Below, piece by piece: positions 36,991 to 49,786 of a stretch of 64,000 bases of DNA. The notes below the pieces were generated by a model, which worked only from the letters and a program-made list of their open reading frames with translations, had not been told where the DNA came from and ran no database searches. The position numbers and the translations under genes were made by a program. Location of the stretch: contig OZ025249.1 in assembly GCA_964019135.1 (NCBI GenBank), positions 10,218,039 to 10,282,038 of the forward strand. Reading direction: 5' to 3'. Position 1 is the first letter of the stretch; the number at the start of each line of letters is the position of its first letter. This stretch comes from Arenicola marina. Its lineage: Eukaryota > Annelida > Polychaeta > Arenicolidae.

Positions 36991-38713
36991 CGGTTTGTCT
37001 GCGCCTCAGGCTGTGTTGTTTCTGTCTTACTGTGTCCTATAGGGTAATGATACAGGCTCGATATGGTCTGTAAAAGCGAGTCTGGTCTAATAATAATACC
37101 GTTACTAATAATAGGGATTTTTCACATTTTAAGCGCGTTATCAGAATACGCTGCTGTAAAAGTCGCCAATGTCATATAATCTTCATATGATGCAATCACC
37201 GGATCACAACCTGATAATTACATTGAACCAATCAGGTACGAGAAGGCATTTATTTCGGTTTATCTTCGCCGCGCTTCGCCGCGCTACATGACGAGCGATA
37301 AGATTCCAGCTCCGACAACTTCCGGCTCTCAGAATTAAACTGATATGTTAGGAAGCAATCATCTGTTAACGCCTTTGATGGACTGATGTGGGGTAATCAC
37401 ACCGAGCGTCACGAGCCACAGTTTAATGGTCGCGTCGGTGAGGGAGCAGGACCAAGGGAACAACCAAAGAAACACGACACATTGTTAAAAAAAGCGCCAA
37501 AAAAAGCATGCGCAAATCTATGAGGTAATCACTCTTAGTCGGATCAAGGATTTCCGTGCATAATATGAGGTGAAGTTTATTGGCCGACTCGCCGGTCAGG
37601 TTGGCCCAGGAATTGATCCCGCCCTAAGGCCTTCCTGCTTACACCCTCTACTCAGCGGCATTAGATCTACCCCCCCCCTGCCCAATCCCTGCCACCCCCT
37701 TCCGGAAAGATCGATGTGACTACCAGGGGGCGCTGTCAGTCCGCGGCGCTGCATAACCCCATCCTCTCCCTTTTACCCCTCCCCGATTACCCCGCCGCTT
37801 GCCCCCCCCCCTCCTCTCTCTCCCTATCTTACCTCTCGTTCTCACTCTGTTGCCTCCCCTAGGCACCGCCGCCGTCCTTCTACGTCTGACACCCCCTGGG
37901 AGAGGCGTTGATTCCCCCCCCCCCTGTCGCCTCTCCCTCTGTCTTCGCCTCGTTATTGCTCTTAACACCTCTCCACGCATGCGCACACATTAGCTGGATT
38001 TTGCACCTCGTATAAATACACTGGGTTAAGCCTTGGGTGGAGCAGCGATTCAGGGAGAATAGGAAAAAGCGTGGGAGGGGTAGGGGGCGGAGGTGGGGGT
38101 GTGAGCGGGGATCCCTACGTGCGATAACTACTCCCGCGCCTGCTCATTCTGCTGGTCATAAACGCCTAACAAACCCACCCTCGCCAACATTATCTCCGCC
38201 ATTTGGGAATTTTCCGTCACTTTTTAACAAGTCTCTTAATCTAACCCCACCTGCCGAGTATAAAAGAAACATTTCTTTTTTTTAAAGGAGATACTTGGAG
38301 CATACGTGGAAAGGGAGATCTGTCACAATTTGGCCTAAGCCACACATGTTAACGCATGAGCTTGAAACCATGGAATAAGAAATCAGGCAGGGCAGGCGAG
38401 ATGGCGTGCTGGGAACATATACACGCGTGACGTCACTGGGCGGCTGCCTGGGCACCTGACCGAGGGACGGGAGCGAGTTTTAGACTTCTCTCGGTAAGCA
38501 AAACGTGTCTCGATCCATTTGATTTATGACTATTCCTGGGTCCGTGTGGGGGAGTCATCTTCTGGAACAAGATGTTTGCGCCGTGACGGAATAAAGACCT
38601 CTTCCCCATCCACGTGTGTTCTGTTAAATTTCCCTTACTGATAAAGCCCTTTGGCCTCACATTCTGTGACTCTTCCTTCTGCATAAATCTTTAGCCTCAT
38701 TTTGTCCCTCTCT
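36991..38713. other. Intergenic or intronic sequence, no gene seen
   Basis: C-rich tracts lie at 37660-37930. TATA-like motifs TATAAATA (38011-38018) and TATAAAAG (38259-38266) have no associated exon. A CRE octamer lies at 38428-38435. Confidence 0.35.
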
Positions 38714-38838
38714 TACTCTGTCCATGAGCCTAAGCTCTAAATATCACGAATTTGATACTTCTATGGACAAGATGTTGCGTTGTGACGCAATTAAAACCTC
38801 CTTCCCGTCCAGGTGTGTTCTGTTCCATTTAAAGCTAC
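38565..38838 (+). repeat. Dispersed repeat, copy B, with internal duplication
   Basis: Bases 38714-38763 match copy A at 35066. Around it, two related segments of about 70 bp, at about 38567-38640 and 38767-38835, share ACAAGATGTT, GTGACG, a TTCCC-TCCA stretch and GTGTGTTCTGTT. This looks like an interspersed element of unknown class. Confidence 0.7.
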
Positions 38839-39870
38839 TCATACAAGTTTGCACCCAAGTTTTCAAGATATTCTCGAGAATCATTGTCTGACTACGTGAA
38901 TGTTAGCCATGTCCGACATATCAGTTTTATCATGTTAAAAGGCAAAAATGGCAGCAATGTAAAAATGTTGATGATTTTTTTAAATCCTTTATTTTTATTA
39001 CGAAACGCTCTGGAACATGGGACTGAACAACTGGGCTGGCTTGCATAATGTATAAGCCGGTGGTCCTGGGTTCGACTTCCGGTGGCGACATCATCGACAT
39101 AAGGACCGTGGGTGACTTAAATACCTACAATTATCTGAGGCCAATATGCAATATCAGTGCGTTCATTATCCGACAAAGATTCCTTCTGCTTAAACCCCAG
39201 AGCCGCGATTGAATACAACAAATCCTATATTGAGGCTCCAAAATGGGTGAAGTGGTTGGTGGTTGATCAAACTACGCCCCCTCCCCCCCCCCCCCCACCC
39301 TACCCCTCCACCCCACCCCCTTGATCGCTGCGCGACCGCGCTTTGATACGTCACGTGACGTAGGGATGACGTTCGTCAGGGGCGCGGCCGACGTACTGCT
39401 ATTTCGTCGTATTTTTAAGGGCAGTCTCACCCCGGGACGGGTGGGTGGGTCACGGCTGTGGCGGGGGAGGGGTGGTGGGGGGGGGGGCGGTGTGGGTGTG
39501 GGTGTCGACTCGAGTGTTGGCTCTGGGGCCGGTCCATCGAGGGGTGCCGGTCGGGCACCTCGACCCCAGCCCGGCTTGGAATAATACCGTCCAGCACTTT
39601 GTCTATTGCGCCCTGTCCCGACTTGTCTATTGATTTCAAGCTTTCGCCGATTTCCTGCAGCCTAGAGACGCCTGGGTGTGGAAAATCGTACCCCCTCCCC
39701 CCGCCTACTTTACCCCCCCCCCCTCCCTCCCACCCTTGTGCTGCCCCTTCCCACCTCCTCGTTGCCTCCCCGCTTTAGTTCCATTGGCCCCTTCCCCCGG
39801 TCCCTCCTGAGACGCAAATGTGTGAAGGAAGTGTACTAATCACCTTGGTCGCTGCCAGATGAAAAGGGTC
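38839..39870. other. Sequence with tRNA-like fragment, no gene seen
   Basis: At about 39030-39090 a B-box-like GGGTTCGACTTCC follows a weak A-box-like stretch, possibly an old SINE head. A C-rich run lies at 39279-39320 and a G-rich run at 39455-39500. No exon was found. Confidence 0.35.
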
Positions 39871-39929
39871 AGAGACTGTAGGGCAGCCGCGACTGGCGAC
39901 CGACCAGGGACCACGAGAGATGAGGGTTG

Positions 39930-40110
39930 TTGAGACCGTGGGGGGGGGTTGAGGGTGTGGGGCGGGCGGGGGGGGGGATTGAGAGGGTGTAGGACGAGGG
40001 GGGGGGTGTTGAGAGGGTGTGGGGCCCGGGGGGAGGTGTGAGGTGGATGTGGGGGTGGTAGAGGAGGAGTGGGAGGGCTAGGGTGGGGCGGGTGGGGGGG
40101 TCAACTGGAC
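39930..40110. repeat. G-rich degenerate ~40-bp repeat
   Basis: Three or four imperfect copies contain TTGAGAGGGTGTGG followed by G runs. The unit length is uneven because of homopolymer variation. Confidence 0.7.
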
Positions 40111-40807
40111 TGTTTGGCCTGTGTGGTGGGCTTGCTTTAGTCCCAGAAGATGGTTGGGCGGCCGCTTTAAGAGTCTCGGACTTTCCAGGAGCACGGCACG
40201 GCGGGACTGGATAAAGAGGAGGAAATAGCGTGAGGGCAGAAGGCAACTACTTGCCCGGCCAAGACACTAATTCGTCCTTCTCACTTCCCCATACGGGGAG
40301 GGTGTGGTGGCGGTTCCCGGACACTCCCCACTTCCTCACCCACCCTCCCTCCTGTCCGGTGCCTGCCACATCCCCGATCTTAATAGCCTGAAGGCAAGGC
40401 GAAGGCGGCCTGGTGTCGGGCTACTACAGATCCTTGTGTTCAATTTGCTCGCCTTTTTATAGAAGTGTACCTCTCCCCCTAGCCAGCGCTATGAGGTAAC
40501 GGCGACACTGTTCGACACCTGAATCTCGCCTCTGTGTCATGCAATGATGTTCTATAACAACCTGCCATGTGCTATGTGTCATCACGGGGCTTATGCTCTG
40601 TACTATGCTATATCATATGTCTGTGATAAATGGCTTATGTATATCATGTGGTTTGCCATACGATATGTATGTACACTGGCTTATGATATGCCCTGGTCTG
40701 GTCTTCAGCAGGGTATTGCAATCACGTTTCTGCCAATCTGTCGCTATCACGTTTGCTTCGGTCTGTCTGCCATCGTTTGGCTATGTCATGTTTCGTTTGG
40801 TATGGCC

Positions 40808-41130
40808 TCACAATAACCTGTTTCATATGGTACCTTCGCCATGGTCACACTATAACCTGTTTCATATGGTACCTTTGCCATGGTCTCACTGTAACCTGTT
40901 TCATATGGTACCTTCGCCATGGTCACACTATAACCTGTTTCATATGGTACCTTTGCCATGGTCTCACTGTAACCTGTTTCATATGGTACCTTTGCCATGG
41001 TCTCACTGTAACCTGTTTCATATGGTACCTTTGCCATGGTCTCACTGTAACCTGTTTCATATGGTACCTTTGCCATGGTCTCACTGTAACCTGTTTCATA
41101 TGGTACCTTTGCCATGAGCTCGCTATAACA
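40808..41130. repeat. 39-bp minisatellite
   Basis: About eight copies of a 39-bp unit contain CCTGTTTCATATGGTACC and TTTGCCATGGTCTCACTGTAA. Variants are TTCGCCATGGTCACACTATAA. Open frames on both strands, 13 codons per unit, are by-products. Confidence 0.95.
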
Positions 41131-42289
41131 TGTTTCAAATGTACCTTTGACATGACCTCATTATAACCCGTTGCCTCGTTGCTGTGCCATACACCATATC
41201 ATGAGCCTTACCCTAACGGATCTCCATGGATTGCCGCGTAACGGGCCCTGAACCAGGTTCTTTACAACGACCGCTGTCGTTCCCCGACCATCTGGCCTAT
41301 TAAACTTACATGCTTTCTTCCTTGTCCCATGTTTTCTGGCTATGGACTTTGGACTTTATCGTCGATGATTTCAGCCAGGATCTTAAGAACTATTCCGTGC
41401 CACATCCATCATGTCAATGACTAATACGGTGACTACACACACGCCTGCTGTTTCCCCTTCGTGTCTTCCTTAGAAATCCACCGTCTACCTCCAGTATTGT
41501 CCTGTTTTATTGCGTATTTTCTACCAAGTTCACTTCCACAACCAAATTCGCATCCCATCATGATGGTGTTGATTACCATGTGAGAGTTTCTTTCATGCAT
41601 CTTACCATTGACCTCTTTGACCTTCGCCATCGTCTGTCGCTTTCTTTCTCTTCCGTCTACATAATTCCATAATTCATAGCCGCTGTATCCTCTTGTTATT
41701 TTCCACCATCATCTTTTCCGACATCGTATAAGTCGGTTTTCCTATTAATTACCAGGCCATTCTCATGCAATGATCTTTCGGATTTCCTGCGGGACCGCAT
41801 TGGTGTCTGGCCGTGCTGTTCTCGCTCGTGTCTTTGACAAGGTTTGCTGCCACAGACCATCACCTACCTCCACTCACCTGCCAGTGTAGCTATCCATCAC
41901 CCCAGTGTTCATCTTCCCACATTGCTGTACCGCATTAGGGTCTCCTCCTGGGGCGTAACACTCGACTGCATAGCAAAGGTCTCTGAATATGGGGCAGATT
42001 TCATCCAAATCATTCATTTCCCCCCGCGAGATTTAATTTCTATACATCAGTACCCGCTAGCGACCGCTCACCCTCATATGAACGGGTGCGTGCCACCCTG
42101 AATGGTCTGCCAACATATACGCGTATATATATTGTATATACATAAATGTATGAATGTGTACACATGTTTGTTCGTATGTATTTGTGTACATATGTGTTTA
42201 CAATTTAGTTGTGTGCACATGTGTGTACGTATTTATTTGAAAACACATGTACATCTAGGTGTGTGTGCACATATGTGTGTATGTATTTG
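41131..42289. other. Sequence with one SINE-like fragment
   Basis: At about 41985-42035, TATGGGGCAGATTTCATCC resembles part of the SINE at 4918-5068. No gene was recognised. Confidence 0.35.
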
Positions 42290-42535
42290 CATATGTAGAC
42301 TACGTTTATATGTGTGTGTACATAGGTATATATGTGTGTACATAGGTATGTGTGTGTGTACATAGGTATATGTGTGTACATAGGTATATGTATGTACATA
42401 GGTATATGTGTGTGTACATAGGTATATGTGCGTATACATAGGTATATGTGTGTACATAGGTATATGTGTGTACATAGGTATATGTGTATACATAGGTATA
42501 TGGGTGTACATATATATACAAGGTATATGTGATAA
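42290..42535. repeat. 18-bp TG/TA-rich minisatellite
   Basis: About 12 copies of GTGTGTACATAGGTATAT occur with length variants. The array is flanked by related but irregular TATGTGTGTACA sequence from about 42110. Confidence 0.9.
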
Positions 42536-44750
42536 GTACATGTATGCATGTATATTTTATTTTCGATGTAAGAACCCAACGGTGTTATAAGGACATGGGG
42601 GGGGGGGGTGGAATGGCCAATCCGGAGTACTTGCTACACAGTGGAGAGGGTGGTGTGGTCAGGGTATAGGAACTGGCGCAGGCTTCGTGATGGCCGGGCA
42701 GGGGGGGGGTCAGCTGACTCGCCACGCCGAGGGCGATCGCCGCGGCTGTTAATAGTATGGGTGTTGTGCATCCGAGATGGGGTTGGGGCCGCTTGCTGTG
42801 ACCAGGACCACGACGGGAAGTCAAGGCATAGGCCGGGCTGAGTGTTCTTATAGCGTCCAGGATGCTGAGCGATGCGATACGATGTTATGTGAGGAGGGGG
42901 GGGGGTGGGTTGCGCGAGGTGGTCGTGGTAACAAGGTGAGTGGGTGGGGGGCTGGGTTAGAGCTTGCGTACGGCTCGAGTGGGCGGTGATCGCTGGTCTA
43001 TGTACATCAACATCTTGAATGTCTAGGCGCCATTATTCTAAGAGGGGTCGAGGAGCCCTTGTTAAGGCAGGACAAGACACGGGCCTACTCGGGTGGAGAT
43101 AGTAGACGGCCGGACGGACGGTCGGCCCCGGAGACCCCAGTGCCGAGTACGCCTCTCTCACTTACTCACTGGCTCACTCACTGACAGACAGACTTGGTTG
43201 CAGGAGCCGGCTGACCCCACTCTCGAATCTCTGTACTTTGCTTGGCTATCAGGCTCAATTTACAGCATGCCGCCATTGCACGTATATGGGGACTTGTATG
43301 TTAAGACGAGCCCATTTAAATTCACTGGTGTGTGTGTGGTCCAAACGCTAGGCTGGTGTATGCAGTATAAGTAATACCCTCTCTTGGATGCATGTCGGAC
43401 GCCCCGGCCCCTCCGCTCTCTACGGTGGGGATGAGTGGAGGAAGGGGTGGAGGTTGCCGCTGACAAGAGTGTCGCTGACAAGGGCGCCGAGATTGTCCCA
43501 CTTAAAAAGTCCCAGGTGTATGGTCACACTTCATCAGTCCCCGGATGTCCCTTTAAATGGTTGTGTATGTCACCGAGGTGACACGTGATCGGTACAGAAG
43601 TGGGTGTATGGGGGGATAAGGGGGTGGGAGAGGGGTGTTCATCTGGACTGCCGCTCAGCCAGCAGGTGGCGTCCCCTGTGTCCATTCATACCTCTCTCCC
43701 TGACTATGCGCCCGCTGGGTGGCCTGCCTATGTCTCCTGTGACCCCCACCGGTGTTGATACGCCACCTTATCTGTATTAACAACCCCACCCCTCATTTCT
43801 CTCCCTTCCTCTCTCCACCATCCTCCTTCACTCCCCCTCCCTCCCCTCCCTCCCCTCTCTCTCCTCTCTCTTACCTCGCTTCTCGCTCGCCTCACGGGCG
43901 CGGGGTACAGCCCTATTAACCGGCGCGACTACATTAGTGTAGACTGATTGCTACTCAGACGCGGTGCTCGAGTGGCCCGGAGACATCCAATTTGCGCGGT
44001 CAAAGAAGTTGACATTTAGCAGGGAGAAGGTTCAGGTTTCCCAGAGATCGGCCATGCCAGGAAGCTCCACCCTCCCTTCCACTCCTCCCCACCCCCCTGA
44101 CCCGTCCCCGTTCCATCTCCGTCTCCTTCCCTTTCCCTCCAATCATTCTCTCTCGCCCGCCCTCCATCCCTCCCCCAACCCCCTGCCTCTCACCCCCTCC
44201 CTTCCAGGGATCATGGGGCTACAACACCCTCCCTCATCTTCCATACACGTCCCCCGACCCGATGCCTACATCTCTATCTTTGTTACTCCGGTCGCCCCCC
44301 CCCCCCCCTCCGCCGTCTTCGACTGTCTGACTGTCCCTCGCCCTCCCCGGCGCCCGCTGTCCGAGGTAAATGCATGTCGCTAAAGGTCCTTCCCTAGTGA
44401 CTGCCGGCGGCGCCGTCGCTTCTGCCGCCAGCGCCAACGCCGCCGTCGGCTCCTGTTGTGTATGGAGCCTGATTGAAAGGGAGCCTGGCTCTTGTTGTTG
44501 CTGCTGCTGCGGCTGTTGCTATTGCTGCGGCTGCTCCTGTTGCGGATGAGGCTACTGCTTGCTACTACAGATGATGATGGTGATGAGGAGGACTATTGCG
44601 AGCTAGTCGAGGCCGGGTGTGGTGGATGGGGTCGTGTGAGGGGTGAGGTGCTGGTGGTGCAAGTTGTGGTGCCGCTTGTGGCGCGATAGTGGCGGAAATG
44701 GGGGGATACCACCTGTGTGGTTGATGGTGGCGTCTTTGTGGCGTACGCGG
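42536..44750. other. Intergenic or intronic sequence, no gene seen
   Basis: G runs occur at 42598-42609 and 42895-42906, and C/T-rich sequence at 43770-43880 and 44060-44350. A CTG/TTG-rich stretch at 44490-44570 precedes the next array. No exon is supported. Confidence 0.35.
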
Positions 44751-45290
44751 ATGCTGATTTTGTGGCTGATTCTGTGGCTGATTCAGTGGCTAACTCTGGT
44801 TGATTCTGTGGCTGACTGGCTGATTCTGTGGCTGATTCTGTGGTTGATTCTGTGGCTGATTCTGTGGATGACTGGCTGATTCTATGGCTCGCTGGCTGAT
44901 TCTGATGTTGATTCTGTGGTTGATTCTGTTGTGGTTGATTCTGTTGTGGTTGATTCTGTGGCTGATTCTGTTATCTGACTGTGGCTGATTCTGTGGTTGA
45001 TTCTGTGGCTGACTGTGGCTGATTCTGTTGCTGCATTTGTGGCTGATTCTGTGGCTGACTCTGTGGCTTATTCTGTTGCTAACTTTGTGGCTGATTCTGT
45101 GGCTGACTCTGTGGCTGACTCTGTGGCTGATTCTGTTGCTAACTTTGTGGCTGATTCTGTGGATGACTCTGTGGCTGACTCTGTGGCTGACTCTGTGGCT
45201 GGTATTGTAACTGATGTTGTTGCTGATTCTGTAGTTGATTCTGTTGCTGATTCTGTGCCTGGTGTTGTAACTGATGTTGTTGCTGAAACG
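44751..45290. repeat. 12-bp minisatellite (GGCTGATTCTGT)
   Basis: About 40 copies of a dodecamer occur with TGACTCTGTGGC, TTGATTCTGTGG and TAACTTTGTGGC variants. Frames reading LWLI-type peptides on + and ISHRV-type peptides on the minus strand are by-products. Confidence 0.95.
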
Positions 45291-46083
45291 TGTTCTCGTT
45301 AGAGTTGATAGTGACTTTCGTGGTGATGCTCGTGGCAGACAGTAATAATGATTGTTATTGTCCTTGGTCGTTGACTGTCTCCCTTGTCTCGTTTCCGGCG
45401 ATGCTGATGGTGTTATGTTTGGAACCAAGGTGTGTTTGTTTAACCTATGGCGATGCATGCAGTGGACAGTTTGTCGTGAAGTTTTCCTTGCATGTACTGG
45501 ACCAATGATCCAACTTCATCGCCACATGGACGTGGCAATGGCAACGTATTGATTGTATATGTTCTACACACCCGATATGTCTGGGAAATGCAATAGAAGG
45601 AAAGCCTTTTTGGATTCTGTTGTCAGTTGTCTTTTTGAAAACATTGTCGTTTTCCTCTTGAATTTCCGTGGTCATGAATTATATCTTGTAATAGATAATT
45701 CCCACGAGAATGCCGGCAAGACCATTTTACCTTTGACCTTTACAGCGTCGTAGGCGTTCCAAGACCGCCGAGACCGCCGAGACCGCAAAGATCACGTGAC
45801 GTGCGGTCGCCATTCAGCTCGAAATGAAAGGAAAATCCATATTCACACGACGTCTTATTTCTGTGCTTTCTCGTGAAATACTGATTCGAAATGAGATCAC
45901 TTCATGGACTTCGCGGACGCTTTCAAAAGGACACTAATAATGGTGCAATGTGGTGGCTGATTGACCAGCAAAGTCAATGGGTAAATGGGTCATATTCACA
46001 CTCGAGGCACGCCATTGGTCAGCCAGGCTGTGACGTAATCGCTGTTTTTTCCCACCCTACAGTGTCTGCTGGGACCTTTCCAC
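45291..46083. other. Unique sequence before the 36-bp array
   Basis: A strong acceptor-like tract, GCTGTTTTTTCCCACCCTACAG, ends at 46062. It is followed by 30 nt and then GTGAGC at 46093. This could bound a frame-neutral microexon (see findings), but no homology supports it. Confidence 0.35.
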
Positions 46084-49000
46084 TTACTGCCTGTGAGCAA
46101 GGACATCTCCCTCCACCCGTTACCATTGGTGAGCAAGGACATCTCCCTCCACCCGTTACCACTGGTGAGCAAGGACATCTCCCTCCATTCGTTACCCTTG
46201 GTGAGCAAGGCCATCTCCCTCCATCCGTTACCCTTGGTGAGGAATGACATCTCCCTCCATCCGTAACCGTTGGCGAGCAAAGGCATCTCCCTCCATACGT
46301 TAACATTGGTGAGCAAGGACATCTTTCTCAATACGTTACCCTTGGTGAGCAAGGACATCTCCCTCCATATGTTACCGTTGGTGAGGAATGACATCTCCCT
46401 CCACCCGTTACCATTGGTGAGCAAGGCCATCTCCCTCCACCCGTTACCATTGGTGAGCAAGGACCTCTCCCTCCACCCGTTACCATTTGTGAGCAAGGAC
46501 ATCTCCCTCCACCCGTTACCATTGGTGAGCAAGGACATCTCCCTTCACCCGTTACCATTTGTGAGCAAGGACATCTCCCTCCACCCGTTACCACTGGTGA
46601 GCAAGGACATCTCCCTCCATCCGTTACCATTGGTGAGCAAGGACATCTCCCTTCACCCGTTACCATTTGTAAGCAAGGACATCTCCCTCCATCCGTTACC
46701 ATTGGTGAGCAAGGACATCTCCCTCCACCCGTTACCATTGGTGAGCAAGGACCTCTCCCTCCACCCGTTACCATTTGTGAGCAAGGACATCTCCCTTCAT
46801 TCGTTACCATTCGTGAGCAAGGACATCTCCCTCCACCCGTTACCATTTGTGAGCAAGGACATCTCCCTCCACCCGTTACCATTGGTGAGCAAGGACATCT
46901 CCCTCCACCCGTTACCACTGGTGAGCAAGGACATCTCCCCCCACCCGTTACCATTTGTGAGCAAGGACATCTCCCTCCATCCGTTACCATTGGTGAGCAA
47001 GGACATCTCCCTCCACCCGTTACCATTTGTGTGCAAGGACATCTCCCTCCATCCGTTACTATTGGTGAGCAAGGACATCTCTCTCCATACGTTACCACTG
47101 GTGAGCAAGGACATCTCCCTCCACCCGTTACCATTTGTGAGCAAGGACATCTCCCTCCACCCGTTACCATTGGTGAGCAAGGACATCTCCCTCCATCCGT
47201 TACCATTGGTGAGCAAGGACATCTCCCTCCATCCGTTACCATTGGTGAGCAAGGACATCTCCCTCCTCCCGTTACCATTTGTGTGCAAGGACATCTCCCT
47301 CCATCCGTTACCATTGGTGAGCAAGGACATCTCCCTCCACCCGTTACCATTGGTGAGCAAGGACCTCTCCCTCCACCCGGTACCATTTGTGAGCAAGAAC
47401 ATCTCCCTCCACCCGTTACCATTTGTGAGCAAGGACATCTCCCTCCACCCGTTACCACTGGTGAGCAAGGACATCTCCCTCCATCCGTTACCATTGCTGA
47501 GCAAGGACATCTCCCTCCATCCGTTACCATTTGTGAGCAAGGACATCTCCCTCCACCCGTTACCACTGGTGAGCAAGGGCATCTCCCTCCATATGTTACC
47601 ATTGGTGAGCAAGGACATCTCTCTCCATACGTTACCCTTGGTGAGCAAGGACATCTCCCTCCACCCGTTACCATTGGTGAGCAAGGACATCTCCCTCCAC
47701 CCGTTACCATTTGTGAGCAAGGACATCTCCCTCCATCCGTTACCATTGGTGAGCAAGGACATCTCCCTCCATCCGTTGCCCTTGGTGAGCAAGGACATCT
47801 CCCTCCATATGTTACCATTGGTGAGCAAGGACATCTCCCTCCATCCGTTACCATTGGTGAGCAAGGACATCTCCCTCCATCCGTTACCCTTGGTGAGCAA
47901 GGACATCTCCCTCCACCCGTTACCATTTGTGAGCAAGGACATCTCCCTCCAAACCTTACCATTGGTGAGCAAGGACATCTCCCTCCATCCGTTACCCTTG
48001 GTGAGCAAGGACATCTCCCTCCATCCGTTACCCTTGGTGAGCAAGGACATCTCCCTCCAAACCTTACCATTGGTGAGCAAGGACATCTCCCTCCATCCGT
48101 TACCCTTGGAGAACAAGGACATCTCCCTCCATACGGTACCCTTGGTGAGCAAGGACATCTCCCTCCATCCGTTACCCTTGGTGAGCAAGGACATCTCCCT
48201 CCACCCGTTACCATTGGTGAGCAAGGACATCTCCCTCCATCTGTTACCATTGGTGAGCAAGGACATCTCCCTCCATACGTTACACTTGGTGAGCAAGGAC
48301 ATCTCCCTCCACCCGTTACCATTTGTGAGCAAGGACATCTCCCTCCATCCGTTACCATTGGTGAGCAAGGACATCTCCCTCCATCCGTTGCCCTTGGTGA
48401 GCAAGGACATCTCCCTCCATATGTTACCATTGGTGAGCAAGGACATCTCCCTCCATCCGTTACCATTGGTGAGCAAGGACATCTCCCTCCATCCGTTACC
48501 TTTGGTGAGCAAGGACATCTCCCTCCACCCGTTACCATTTGTGAGCAAGGACATCTCCCTCCAAACCTTACCATTGGTGAGCAAGGACATCTCCCTCCAT
48601 CCGTTACCCTTGGTGAGCAAGGACATCTCCCTCCATCCGTTACCCTTGGTGAGCAAGGACATCTCCCTCCAAACCTTACCATTGGTGAGCAAGGACATCT
48701 CCCTCCATCCGTTACCATTTGTGAGCAAGGACATCTCCCTCCAAACCTTACCATTGGTGAGCAAGGACATCTCCCTCCATCCGTTACCATTTGTGAGCAA
48801 GGACATCTCCCTCCAAACCTTACCATTGGTGAGCAAGGACATCTCCCTCCATCCGTTACCCTTGGTGAGCAAGGACATCTCCCTCCATCCGTTACCCTTG
48901 GTGAGCAAGGACATCTCCCTCCAAACCTTACCATTGGTGAGCAAGGACATCTCCCTCCATCCGTTACCCTTGGAGAACAAGGACATCTCCCTCCATACGG

Positions 49001-49190
49001 TACCCTTGGTGAGCAAGGACATCTCCCTCCATCCGTTACCCTTGGTGAGCAAGGACATCTCCCTCCACCCGTTACCATTGGTGAGCAAGGACATCTCCCT
49101 CCATCTGTTACCATTGGTGAGCAAGGACATCTCCCTCCATACGTTACACTTGGTGAGCAAGGACATCTCCCCCCATCCGCTGCCATTGAC
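46084..49190. repeat. 36-bp minisatellite, about 86 copies
   Basis: This is the largest array in the window. The unit joins GTGAGCAAGGACATCTCCCT and CCACCCGTTACCATTG. Common variants are CCATCCG, CCAAACC, CCATACG, ATTTGTG and CCCTTGG. A distinctive GGAGAACAAGG variant recurs at 48108 and 48972, 864 bp (24 units) apart, and a CATCTGTTACC variant recurs at the same distance, so a higher-order duplication is present. Four of six frames are open for 700-990 codons because the unit is stop-free and a multiple of three. I do not call a protein. Confidence 0.98.
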
Positions 49191-49770
49191 CCGTGAGTTA
49201 AGATGGTTGGTGACGCGCAGAACGAAGGAGTAGATGCGAGGCGGGTACAAAGACCCAGGATTTGCGTTGTGATGTGCGTAATATTCTGATGTCAGATCGC
49301 AATCTGGCGATGCCATTAATCGCACATAGGCTTGGGTATGTATATGTGACCTTGGCTGTTTTGTGTTGGCCGCTCGCTCCCCGGCTCTCGCTCGCTGGTT
49401 CCCACGTGTCAGTCGACAGTGTCTGTATACAGCCACCCGTGTCCGCCGGGGGGAGCCACTGACGCATCCACCCCGGCCGTTGTATATAGGACTTCCTGCC
49501 TGGGGCTGCCAGGAAGCCAGATCGGGGACCACATGACCTTGTCCGCGCTACATGTGTCGTTGCGACTGGGGCGAAGAAATTGGAGACGGGCGGTAAAAGG
49601 TTAATCCCCACAGATCCGCTAATATGATAGAGAGGGACAGAGACACTTCATATATTGGCTATACACTCCCGGGGGGTCTTATCTTGCGTATATATTCACC
49701 TGATGTTTGCGCGAGGATCAACAATATTATGATCCTCGGATTTCGCCGAACGTTGCGCGAGCTGAAGCAG
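49191..49770. other. Unique sequence, no exon seen
   Basis: No repeat or exon was recognised. The last 60 bp are relatively CpG-rich and lead into the CRE at 49771. Confidence 0.35.
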
Positions 49771-49778
49771 TGACGTCA
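49771..49778. promoter_or_regulatory. Perfect CRE octamer
   Basis: TGACGTCA lies 8 bp before an ATG in ACAATGGCGG context. Further perfect octamers lie at 50476-50483 and 50513-50520, all within 1.4 kb upstream of the exon at 51140. CREs bind CREB-family factors when in an active promoter. A cAMP-hydrolysing enzyme under CRE control would be a feedback loop. Function is inferred from sequence only. Confidence 0.4.
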
Positions 49779-49786
49779 GAGCCACA

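Noticed and set aside
46084..49190. CRISPR array
   Set aside because: Units are contiguous with no unique spacers, and the genome is eukaryotic.
46270..49233. A 987-residue repetitive protein on + and 911-952-residue proteins on the minus strand
   Set aside because: All lie in the 36-bp array. Four frames are open together because the unit is stop-free and divisible by three. There is no unique coding flank.
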